This document shows positions 22,398-35,100 of a stretch of 64,000 nt of DNA, piece after piece. A model generated the notes under the pieces. It made no database searches and was not told the origin of the DNA. It was given only the letters and a program-made list of their open reading frames with translations. Made by a program: the position numbers and the translations under genes. The DNA comes from Archegozetes longisetosus (lineage: Eukaryota; Arthropoda; Arachnida; Sarcoptiformes; Trhypochthoniidae), in assembly GCA_018873245.2 (NCBI GenBank), contig JAEMBT020000002.1:10762001-10826000 (forward strand), in the 5' to 3' direction. Position 1 is the first letter of the stretch; every line of letters begins with the position of its first letter.

Positions 22398-25300
22398 ATG
22401 GAAACTGAAAATACCAAAACATTCAACTGTTTGCCAACTCATCAAAATTTAGTTAATAATAATGACAATCAAAGCATTAATCATAACAACGTCTGGCCCG
22501 CCAGTCAGGATCAAGCTATGGATGACGGTTGTGATGAATTGAGTATTGATAACTTATAGTATATCTAACGCAAATTCTAATCTAATGTTTCAGACTCGGT
22601 GCGTCTTGTAGTCTTAGGCGAAGCCTCGATGCTCTCCACTGCTATTCTTAGAAGTACTCAGCGATCCACCACTTCTTTGAGTCGTTCCACAAATACATCT
22701 CAATCACGTCTTTCAACCCTCGTCGCTGAATATGAAGAAGAAGATGATGTCGAAGATATGATCTCTGATCCGCTTCTCAAAAGTTTGATTCGACTGAAAG
22801 GAAAGCTTAGAAAAGATAAGTTAGTGGTAACTGATCCTAACTATTTAAAGCCTTTTTGTGAAGTCATCAAAAATAAGGATGTGAGCGGACCCGTCACTGG
22901 ACTGGCTCTTCAATCTATTCTTAAATTTATAAATTATGGTCTGATTAAGAACGAAAGTGCAGTTCAAATGATTAGCGATTCTGTGACTAAAGCCAGGTTT
23001 ATTGGAACTGATACTAGCAGTGATGAAGTGGTTCTCATGAGAATATTAAACGTCTTGAGAGAATTAATTGTTAGACGTTATTCCAGTCTCACTAATGGAG
23101 CCGTTTGTGAAATTATGCAGAGCTGTTTCCGAATTGCTTTCGAGCCACGACTTAGTGAACTATTGAGGAAAAGTGCTGAACAGTCACTCGTAGACATGGT
23201 TCAAGTTCTCTTCAGAAGAATTCCTGAATTCAACCATGAATTTGTTGATGATTTGTGTTTGATTAAAATGGGATCAAAATTGAATACAAATTTGAATAAA
23301 AAGTCCAAGCATAACATGAATAATGCGAAAGCAGATTTTGTTAATAAACAAGGTATTAAATTTGATAAAGAAAACAATTGTGGACCTGGTAATCATATTT
23401 TCATAATATATTTTCAATATACTATCACTCGTTATGTGAATAATTTTCTAAATTATTTAATAGAAAAAACTGCACAATATTATGGATTGGCGTGTATTCA
23501 TGAACTCCTTTCATACTTAACATCTTTGATAAATCCATTACCTGAGGGACAAAATACAGATGCAATGATTAATGTTGGACTGACCTTGCTTACAGTCGCT
23601 TTTGAGACATCTGTTCATGGAATCGGAAGTAAACAGTGCTTAATATCGACCGTCAAAACGGATCTTTGCTGGAATATAATGCAGGTCTGAATCAGACGTC
23701 TAGCAGTTTGATTGTAATATTTTCTCAATTACTTATTATTCTCTCATAAAAGCTTTTACAAAGTGATCGTCCATTGAATTCATTCGCGGCTTCGCTTCGA
23801 TTAGCATTTCTCATATTCACTAATTTACGAATGCATTTAAAATATCAGTTTGAAGCACTGCTGATTAGACTGAAGGATATAATCACTACTGGAAACGCTC
23901 AGTTCGAATTTAGAGAAATCGCTTTAGAATATTTGGTGGCATTTTTCCGACACTTGACTCATTTGCCGCACGAAATATACTTCAATTATGATTGCGATCC
24001 ATACGCTTCTAATCTATTGGAAGATCTATTGCAACTGTTTTCCAAAAACTGTTTCGCGACTACTCTTAGTAATCAACAAATAGCTGCAAGTTCCGGCGCT
24101 AACTTCACGTTCACTTCAATGCAAATGTTATCATTAGATGCACTTTTAGCTAATTTGAAAAGTTTGCAAAAGGCAGAGTTATGTCATGACGATGTGTTAT
24201 TTGTGTGTCCGGCAACTACCGTTGTCAACGTCACTACAAGCAAACCTGTCACTGAAAAAGTCAGCGATCAATCATCGATTCCAGCCACAAGTCATATTCA
24301 GTCTGCTGTTCAAACTGTCGAACAAAAGCCAGAGAACGAATCTGACATATCCGCCAACGTTTTACCACAAGATGTTGACGTTGGTGCGATTAGAGGCGAT
24401 CAAATGGACTGTTTCACTGTATTGCCATCGCCTGTTAGTGAAACAAACGAAAATTTTGGAATAGCTGTCAGTCAAAATGAAACTCAGGAAACGCCTGATA
24501 TTGAAACTGTTAGAACTAATACGATAAGACAAAGATCTTACGTTTCTTACAAATTTCCTAAACCCGAAAAAGTGCCGAAAAATACGATGGAAATAACTCT
24601 ACAGAAGCAGCGAAAACTGATGTTATCGTCAGCCACTGATCTGTTCAATACAAAACCAGTAAAAGGAATCCAATTTCTAACTGAAAATAAGCTTATTTCA
24701 GACGAATCTGATATCGTTTCTTTTCTTCGTGATAATCCAAAATTGGACAAAAAGCAAATCGGAGAATATTTATCGAATAAGAAGAATCTAAAAGTTTTGC
24801 AAGCTTTTGTTGAAAGTTTTGCGTTCAAAGATATCAGACTAGATGAAGCGCTTAGACTTTATTTAGAGTCGTTTCGATTACCGGGTGAGGCGCCTCTCAT
24901 TTCAATGGTTTTGGAACATTTCGCACATCATTGGCACGTAAGTAAAACTCTGTTGTTCTCTTTTGCTATTTCATTATGTATTTTGAGCAATATTTTAAAC
25001 ATCTATTATTGTTCAAATATCTGTTGATTACTGAATAAATAATTCCTAAAGGTTTTACTTATGCGCTATCCCTTTGAATTTTTGCAGGAATCAAACGATT
25101 GTCCATTTGTTAACGAAGACGCAGCTTTTAGTCTGGCGTATGCTATCATTATGTTGAATGTCGATCAGCACAATACAAATGTGAAACGACAAACGAATCC
25201 TATGACTTGCGAAGAATTTATATCAAACTTAAGACAAGTCAACGGTGGCAAAGATTTTGATTCAGATATGCTCAGAGAAATATATTTTGTAATAAAAAAT

Positions 25301-28300
25301 AATGAAATAATAATGCCTGCAGAACAACAGGGATTGATTAGAGAGAGATATTTATGGAAATGTCTTCTACGCAATAGTGAAACCGAAAATGGCGTCTACT
25401 GGTATATGAAAGATAAGCAAATCCACAATCAGTCGAGCGAAACCAACACTAATTCAAATGAAGAAAATCAATTCGAAGACTTTCACTTGAAATTGTCGAC
25501 TCTAAATGGGCCGATATTTGCAGTTCTTTGGGGCCCAACAGTAGCGGCAATGACTTTTATATTCGATAAGATAAATCCGGACCAACAGTCAGGACTAACT
25601 CGTCGAATATTGAACAATGGGTTCAACAGTTGTGCTCTTCTTTGTGCAACATATGGACATCTTGACAATTTGATTGTCAGTTTATCGAAGTTTATATTGA
25701 ATTCATCTTGTGTTTCATCTCCTTTAATGTCAAGTAAAAGCCAATTAGCGGCTCAGTGTCTGTTCGGTATAACTCGAGAATATGCTAATGAAATGAGAGA
25801 GTCCTGGAATAATATCATTGAATTGATTCTCAATTGGTATAATTCTAAGCTATTAAATGATACCTTTGAAATCGAAGACTTTGCTCTAGACTCCAAAAGA
25901 ATCAGATTTAGGCGAAGAGACGATCAAAAACAGAATTTGAAGAACGTGAATGACTCGTCATCGATTCTGTCTAGTTTTTATTCTTATTTTGCTGGCAATC
26001 AACAACAAAACGACCCCAACGAGCTTTCTGACAATAAAGATCAAAATAACTCTGAATCGAGTGCTGGTGAAAAGACATCTAACTTAGAATCGAATTCTCA
26101 AACCCGTCCAGTTGTGAATAATTACTGTCAACCACTTTTGTTAATAATAGAAGAATCAAAATTCTTGCATATCGATTCATTGTTGGAACTGATCAAAGCT
26201 TTAATAAGTGTTCAACTGAATAGTGAAGAATTCGATGACGATATAGAAGTATTTAAGTTGGAAATATTACTGAAAATTATACTAATGAACAGGTAGTGAA
26301 TTTTAATTAATCACATTTTGTATCAATTGCGATAATAATTTATTCAAATTATTCATATATCTAGGGATAGAGTCAGTGTATTTTGGTTGCAAATTTCAAG
26401 ATATTTATTGAGATTATTCATACTGTGTCCTAAAAGCGAATATTTATCTGAACGAGTGACGTCCACTATTTTTCGCCTTGCGATCCGATTTACTCCGAGA
26501 CCTGATTCCTTAAGTGAACAAATATTCATGCTATTGTGTCATATGATGCTGACGTTTGAGCCACGCATGATTCAACGCCATACAACTGCAATCGCTTTAC
26601 ATTCTTTCGTTTCTCAATGCAGTTGTTTCATAACCAGAAGCGAAGACTGGTCTTTGATTTTTAATCTTTTACTCTTTGTTGGAATTGGGTTTCATAGGCG
26701 TCCATCAAAGAACAATGTGAACGCTGAAACGGAAGGATATATTAACGTTCAAAGCGATCAGGAGGACAACGGAAACGACAGCGCATTCAATGCCAGCACA
26801 TCTCGTGGCTATACCTCTGACTCCGAACTCGATATAACTAAACCTTTAGATTCCAATTTCAATCAAAACTCTTCAAACAACTCTTTTAGATTTCTAACTG
26901 ATAGCAACAGCATAAACAATGTTAATTCGACTTCACTATACCGAATACTTGATTTGGATGCTTATGAAAAATGTACAGAAGTTCTAACTTTGATTATTAG
27001 AGAGGTTTTGCCGAACAATAGCAAAAATTTTCAGATGAGTCAGCCGGACCCTAGTATTTATACAGTCGCACAATTAGCTGTTGACGCACTTCAAAAATTC
27101 GTTGAGGCTTCGATTAAAATCCAAATAAGTCCTGGAAAAACAGGACAACTGAGACGAACAGTATCTCATAAATACGGTGATAGTCGTAAGCATCACACGA
27201 AATCTCGTTCACATGCAGCTTCGAATAAGTCTCCGTTATCTAGAATAGCCAACGCCATTCTGTCGTCCAGTGAGTCAGATGATGAAGAAGAGACTAATCC
27301 AGGAAAAGAGCAGTACAAGAGCAGTCAGCCCAAGCTTTCTTCAGTCACTGAAACTTGTGCTCTCAGACTGTTAGATTTGATGCATTACTTCCATTTAAAC
27401 GCTGGGCTCACTGTAGAAAACAATGCTTCGGAATTTTTGTGGTCTGCCTTATGGTGTCCTTTATTACAAGGTTTGTTTCAAAACAGAATATTATGGTTTC
27501 ATAATCAATATAAATCCAAATTGTACCTTGCAGGAATTGCACTTTTTTGCTGTGATTCTCGAAGGCCTGTACGAACGTGTGCACTGACTTTCTTGCAGAG
27601 AGCGCTATTATTACATGATTTGAGAATTCTTTCTGCCTCTCAATGGGAAAATTGTTTTAATAAAGTAATGAATCTCACAACTGAATAATGAGTTAAAATT
27701 AATTGAAATTGTTGAATAATTGTTAGGTTTTGTTTCCATTGTTATCGAAACTTCTGGAACCAATAAATATGTGCGATCCTATTGGGATGGATGAGACTCG
27801 AATGCGAACTACAAATTTACTCTGCAAGGTGTTTCTCCAACACTTGACACCATTGCTAACACTTCCCACATTCACTGCTCTTTGGCTCACAATTCTCGAC
27901 TTTATGGACAAATATATCAAAGCAGACATGCAAACAGATCTTGTGGTAATTATTTTATAAAAATATAGTCTAATTCAATAGGGTCATTGTTAATTTGAAT
28001 CACTCTTATATGACAGAAAGAGGCAATTCCTGAGTCACTGAAAAACATTTTGCTGGTCATGGAGACAGCCGGATGTTTCAATGATACTTTGGCTGCAATT
28101 ACTTGGGACAGAATCGCTATATTCCTTCCTAACTTACGCCAGGAAATGATTCCACCTCAAATAAACACTAATCCTGAAGATAATCAACAAACAGTTAGCG
28201 AGAATGTCAGACCAAATGAGGAGGAGATCACAAACACTCCAGTAGTCGGACCCGAATCAGAAGTGACACATTCAGCCAATTCTTATGTAAACCCTAATAA

Positions 28301-28559
28301 TCCAGAAGTGACACAAAATATCGCAGCTCAAGTGCCATCAGAGCATTCATCACTTCCGATCTCGACCTATATAGATATGGAAGACTCTCCTAAAATGCCT
28401 TTTACTCAATTCAATCCAATGCCTATATATCCGGGGTCTATCACACCATTCGTACCGATGACCGCGACGGCTAATGTTGTTCATAAGGATATAGTGTATA
28501 CGCCAAACGTGCAGAAGTCTGCATATCCCTGGCCGGCACCCAGTCATCATAAAAATTAG
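22398..28559 (+). CDS. GBF1: GBF1/garz, Golgi Arf guanine nucleotide exchange factor
   Basis: Eight exons: 22398-22542, 22594-23388, 23464-23684, 23753-24937, 25088-26292, 26365-27664, 27727-27945 and 28017-28559. All are in phase, giving 1870 aa (human 1859). The DCB region contains GPVTGLALQSILKF, GTDTSSDEVVLMRIL and CEIMQSCFRI. The HUS region includes FNYDCDPYASNLLEDL. The Sec7 domain (about 690-880) carries FRLPGEAPLISMVLE with the catalytic glutamate Glu766, and LAYAIIMLNVDQHNTNVK. Downstream HDS segments include LFPLLSKLLEP and LWLTILDFMDKY. It exchanges GDP for GTP on Arf1 at the cis-Golgi to recruit COPI. Exon 1 is the least certain part: it adds a 48-residue Asn-rich N-terminus not found in human GBF1 and uses an A/GTATTG donor. 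AATAAA is at 28656-28661. Confidence 0.93.
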
Positions 28560-29155
28560 ATTATCAAAATTGAAACTTTTATTTAAGATACATTTTAAAA
28601 TTCATATACAGTATATATTGAAGATTCTATTAATCAAATTATTTTCTTAATTTTTAATAAACATATTCATCAAATCAAATTCTCATTCCAATAAAATATC
28701 AAATTTTGGTTGAATCATTTTAAATTTTATGAAATTAATTCTTTTGTTTAACTGAATATTGATTAAAATATTAAGATTTAACTTCTGTTAATCTTTATTT
28801 TATAATAGCGACGTTATATGACTTTCTGAAAGAAAGATGTGCTAAAGCTTGAATCAAGTGCTAATGAGCTTAATCTTAACCTTTTGTATAATAGAATCTT
28901 AGAAAAAATGTCAGCAAAACTTATATTGTTAATGATTATGCTGACGAGCTCTTATTTTTACTTTGAAGATAATGTAAAGTATGAGTGCTGTGGCACTTAT
29001 GTTAGCGCGATCTCCAACAATATAAAACTCGCGATAATCTCAAATGATTAGTAAAAACTATCTGAGCTCAGGTTAGCTAAAATATATTTTTAATCTATAA
29101 AATATGATTCATTTTGGTTTTTAAATTGATTAAGTTCAGCTGATTTCAGTCCATA
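28560..29155. other. Convergent intergenic region, GBF1 and TET 3' ends
   Basis: Contains the GBF1 poly(A) signal AATAAA (28656-28661) and a minus-strand AATAAA candidate for TET at 28794-28799. A 70-codon plus-strand frame at 28839-29051 lacks any domain and overlaps the likely TET 3' UTR; it is not called. Confidence 0.55.
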
Positions 29156-32100
29156 TTATTGCTTATTTTTAGAGTCATCAGACTTTTTGTGTTTTTTAAA
29201 ATTGCGTTTTTCTCTAACGTATCCGTGATTTGGATAGTTAAGAGATCTATGCTGATAAAAAACTAAACTAATCCGGGAAGGATTTTGTCTGTTCGGGTAT
29301 TTCAGGCCAGTTGTAGCGTGAACTTCATGTTTTGCACATTCAAATAGAATAGATCCGTGAGAGAGCTATCGCTAAGCCCCCCATTGAAGTGTCTTCAAAG
29401 CAATATTCATTATCTGAGTCGTATTCAATAACTATACCTTCATCTGAATTAGAGACCTTATCTAAAACCTTAATATTACAGTTCTTTTTATTTTCTATTT
29501 CTTTAACCAAATCAGTCGATTCTTCAAAATTATTCAAAGTTTTGTTCTCCGAGTCTCTCATACTTTTGTTTTGGCTCAAAATTTTTCTTTTAACCATTGG
29601 AAAGATGGATAAGATATCTATAGCACCTGAACTTATTTTATTAAACTGTTGCGAAACACTTCCAAATTCGTCAAACGATGCGATCGTATACATGGGCAAT
29701 ACGTGCAACTGTTCGTCATTCGACTTCACTTTGGTTAAAGTGACCACAACTGTACAGCCGTTGTTAATATTATGCAAATCCTTATGTGAGTGAGCACAAA
29801 AATCCAGACAAGCGGTAACACCACTAAATGGACGACCCTTTCCAATGCCTATTCTGCATTCCGATCCTGAAGATTCAAAGGCTATCTAAATACAAGAGAG
29901 CTTATTAGACGACTTCTATTTAAAGTTTTATAAATCGATTTTATAAGTCTTGAACATTTTTTTAATTGGTTCCAGGAGATCAGACTTCATGAGTATCTAA
30001 TTGCTTATTATTGAACTGAATTAGGCATTACAGACCTGATTGTAATAAGCGTCAGGAGCTATAGCTTCATAAAGAGGTGATATACCAGTTGCTAACTGTT
30101 GCAAATAATATTCGAGTTCAGATTCCTATAACAGACAATGAATTAGAAAAGAGCATCGGTTGAGTCGATAAACTGTTGTCGTCTGATCTGACTAAAGCAC
30201 CTGTTCTCGTTTATTGAGTTTGAATTTTCTAACGTTGGCGTGTTTGCTGTCCCTGAATTTGCAGCCGTCCCTAAACATAGACCAACTGCAACCAAACGAA
30301 AAACACGCGCCTCTAGTCTCAACATCTAACCCTTGACAGCCACAAGTTTTCCTACAAGAATACAAACTTGACAAACGAATTGCAACTACTCGATCTAGTG
30401 ATTTGAAGTTACGTTTGATTTTGAGCACATCTCCTTTGAGTGGAAATTCCGTATTTGTTAACTTTATAGACGACAACGTCATACAAATTGTCAGCAAAGT
30501 ATCGATCGATGGCATCCCAAACAACAATACCGATTATGATATAAGAAGCTTGACACTTGTGGCCTTTCCTGTGTCTGACTAATGCTAAGACAATTTCCTG
30601 ATCACTAGATCTTCTGAGAACTGATTTGGCGACAGGACAGCCTTCTTTGGTTTTGCTCTCTTTACCTGTATAGATAACACTCTCTATACGAATCGCTCTT
30701 CCAAACAAACCGATTCTGACAAATCAATACTCAATTGAAGCCATTGGTTCCATAAATGAACATTTGGATAACAAACCTTTGCTCTAAAAGTGTTCTGATT
30801 CCTTGAATTGATTCGGAAAATCCTAACTGTTTATAATAGGGAACTGTTGGCACTAAAATCACATCAAGTTTATTAAACAAGTTTAGAAGTGATAGATTCT
30901 GATATGCCATGCCAACATTCCAATCAGTATGAATGCAAGTTTGATCGGTCAGATGTTCGACTCATGCTTAGATAGATCTGAAGATACAGGTGAGCACATG
31001 TTGCGCGTCATGCCCAAACAATAGCAAAACCAATTGAATGACAGAATGCATCAGATGAACGAAGCTTACAATACATTAGCTTCAGATCTACGATGCTTAT
31101 AATAGATTAGCTTCTATTTAGTAAAAGCTGATCAAAATGAGTTTGAAATAAAGTGGATGAAGATTTTTATCATAAAAATTAGGTTTATTAATATTATAAA
31201 ACCTGAGATTTGTTATACTATTATTATCATCATTAATATTATGGCACATCTGTGTAAATAAAGAAATGATTGATTCATTATATATATAGACAAAATTGGA
31301 ATCGTATACAATACTTAAAAACACTAAAAAATTATTGTATATCTAAAACGTTTTTATAATAGTTAGATTATATTAAGAGATTTGTTATCATTGGCAAAAT
31401 AAGTATACTATATATTTATAATCTGCTACAATACAGGCAGTAAAACCTTTTTAATCGATAGCTCCCACAAACTATCTATCTTCTCATCCTATCTATCATT
31501 TCTCCCACTGTGGGCACTCTTCTCATTTATCTTTCTTCTCATCTGATTTGCTTAAAAAACTAAGAAACCTATTTGTCAGATAAATAACTGCATATAATAT
31601 AATCGTAAGTCTTAAGAGTAGTGAGCGATTCAACACTAACTGCAAAACACATACAGTTTGATCCAGTTGTCATTCTTTATGATTACATCTCTATTTATAA
31701 GTTTCAGTACTTGATCACCAAAAAGCAGACTTCGAATTAGTGTTACCTTTTTTAATAATTATTCAAATAATAATTGAAAAATATTACAGTTTTGGTGAAA
31801 CTATGAGTCAAACAGAATGATAGCATTATTTTGGTACTAAATAACTCCTAATCTCATAGCCCTTGCTTTGCATAGAATTTATATTATCTTCAAAGGCATG
31901 GATTCATTCAATTAAAACTCACACAAACATAATCAACAAAAAAATGTAATTTAAAAAATAAAAACAGAAATTTCGTATTTATGGGTAATGCGACTAAATT
32001 GATTAGGAGAGTATGTGTGCGAAAAAGATTAGGTTTGTTTCAAAATTAAAATAAGATCGGATCGGATCGTGCAAAATGAGGTAGAAATGTCCTGAGGTTT

Positions 32101-35100
32101 AGTGCAAAACTTAGTTCAAAACTTAGCTCAAAACTTAGCTCAAAACTTAATCCAAAACTTAGTCTAAAACTTAATCCTAAACTTAAATTAAATGCGAGTC
32201 AAACTGAAGCTAAAATGGGGTCATCAATGAAATTGAGTTTTGGTCAAATTGAAAAAATCTGATCTTAATCTTGGAAATGAGCAAAAGAATATGGCCGTAA
32301 ATATACGGTTAATTAAAAGATAGCTACCCCTACAATATACTTGTGATATACTTTCTTAAATAGATTTACACAATGTTTTAGTAGAGTCAAAGCTGTGTAA
32401 CTGTGAGACGCAGTTGAGTGCTTTTTGAAAACAGATTAATAAACCTTAACAAAGTCAAAGCTTATTCTGAATTCTGGTTGAAAAACCACTTAAGTGCCCG
32501 TTCGAGTTAAACAGATTCTACTCTATCTCTAATACACGACATTATTTCCAGCTTTTAATCTATCAAATGTTGTTGTAGGATAACATTTATATATATTTAT
32601 ATTTAACGTAATGACTCTTCAATATAATTACAAGAATTGTTCATATTTCTCAAGAAATGGATGGAAACCATTTATATTGATCTCTATTATCTGTTAATAA
32701 AATAATTGGAAAGTATTTATGAGTGCCTGACATAATGTCAATATTGTAATTAAGTCTTATATCTCTAACTTTCAGCCAAATACTTGCAAATCTCGCTAAA
32801 AACGTTATGGCCATAAGAATTATCATAAAATAATAGATTAGACAAAACTGTTATAAATCTTTGTTATAATACCAGTAGTTTTAGGATATTTACAATGAGA
32901 GGGTTACAAAGGCTTCAATTACTTGATCTTTATATTGATTTCAGTCCTACAACTCTTAACGCAATCAAAGCTGGAATTAATATCTCTTTTCAGATCTTAG
33001 ATATTTCAAAATAATATATATATATATAGAGCCGCCTAAATGGAAAATATATAAGGACTAAGAAATGCTTATACATTGTCCACATTTTATCAAATTTGAC
33101 ACATATTATGGAACTTAAAAATACAATAAAACTCTTAGAAAGTAGAGTATGGCTAAAGTGAGCAAAATTGACAATTCATTATATGGTTTTTGGCACAACT
33201 GTACTGTATTTAACATATTGATCATCATATCAATTCTCATATCAATTTTCATATCAATTCTCATATCATTTTCATATCAATATCTCATATCATTTTCAAT
33301 GTTGTGTTGCAACAATACAATGGCATTTAGTTATAATAGTGGCACGAGTTTCGAGTTTAAAAAAAGTGGTGCGAATCAGTTGGAAAGAGATGCTGGCAAA
33401 GTGGTCAGTGTTGAAGGACTGGCTGAACGGTTATACTCACGTTCTTCAGTTGCATAACAATCGCAATCATTCGTATCTTTAGTATTGTTTTTGAGCCTGT
33501 CTAAGTTGCGGTCCCACCAGTTCTGATCGCGAAAGTTTGGCAGCAGAAACGTTGAAACCGGTGGCAGTACTGTTGTCGTTGTGGTCGTAGTCGCCGCAGA
33601 CGTACTTGTATTAGATGTTAGGTTATGTTGAGATTCACTAGATTGTGATGAGAGCATTAATGAAGAATTTAACGATTGTGAAGACGAGGTCGGGTCACTT
33701 TTGGTATATCCTGTTGCCTCCATCATATTAAGTGTTTGGTTTGAGTCTACCTGATCGACAATACGACCACAATCTATGCCAGAAATTATGTGACCGACGC
33801 CCGTCTGCGGTTCTTCTAATGACTTTTTGGCTGATGTCTCGAGTCCCGTCCCGGAGACACTCATTATCACAGTTGGGCTGCTCGGGCCAAGAAGGCTGAT
33901 GTGGGGCATATATATTGATGAAGTGTAAAAAGCAGATGACTGTGAATGTGGGCTCATGTTAAATGAATTGATAATACCTGCCAACAAATCGGTTCAGTCA
34001 ATTAGATTAGATCTGCAAACAACATAACACATGTGAAACATGTCATACCTGTAGATGTATTCATAGATGTTGTTAAATCTGAGAGGTTGTGGTGCATAGT
34101 TGTGGTCGTATTCGATAAAAAATGCTGAGACTCTAATGATTCGTCGTTATGTAGACCGGATTGCGATGCGTTAACACCGTTTCCCGTTATTGTGACAACT
34201 CCTTCACTATCAATTGTTTTGGTAACACTATTACCAGTACTAACGTTAACTCTTGCTGGCGATGATCTAGAATTTGGCCTAAATGTATTTGAGTCCTGTG
34301 TCTGTGATCTCGATTGACTTGCAGGCGATGATGCGTTCGATTCATGCGATGAGTACTCTTGATTTGGTGACGTATATGATTGGCTTTGGTTTGTTGAATA
34401 TGTTGAAGTAGGTATAAATTGAGAATTTGTGTTATTATTACTATTGCTATTTGCTTGCGAATCGTTTGCATTTGCGAATTGTGATGAATTTGCGTTTTCG
34501 GGTGAATTGCGTCCATAGTACGGATGATATGACAAACCATTTTGCATATCAATCGAATTATAAGGTGTTCTTCTGCCAGGTTTCTCACTTATTCCGTTTG
34601 TATTCTTATGATAAATATTCTCGTCCTGTTCTGATTGTGACCAATTTATTTGCAAAAAGGACTGTCCCGTCTCTGAGTTAGGCGTCACACCAGATGTGTT
34701 CACATAATGAGGACTTAACGATGTATTGTTCGCATTTGCTTGTTGTTGGACTACTATAAAAGTTTGACCTAAACATTTCAATCAATTAGAAAACTTGCAA
34801 ATCACACAATCCATTAGACCTCCTCAACTAACCTCCAAATGATGGCGGCTGTGCTCCTGATCCAAAAGAATTCTGATTCTGTCCGCTATTTATCTCTTTC
34901 TGGTTTTGTCTACTCTGTATCAACGATTTCAAGCGATTGTTCATCATCTGATGCCGATTGGTATGAGTATTATCATTATTGACACCTTCCTCTGGAGTAT
35001 GGTGTGATCGATTGACATCAGCCACTAAACCGTGACCATTATAGGGGCCACCGATCTGTTGCGAATTTATATGAAAGTTAGTGTATGTCTGAGCATTTGA

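Noticed and set aside
28839-29051. 70-codon plus-strand frame between GBF1 and TET
   Set aside because: No domain and sits in the likely TET 3' UTR.
29340-29777. Reading the TET frame as a natural early stop (a short isoform)
   Set aside because: The downstream sequence in the other frame keeps about 67 codons of strongly conserved TET C-terminus, so the simple explanation is a lost CT unit rather than a designed stop.
34187-34588. 133-codon minus-strand frame overlapping the TET linker exon in another frame
   Set aside because: His/Arg/Gln-rich shadow of the Ser/Asn/Gln-rich TET linker; the TET frame connects in phase at both splice sites.
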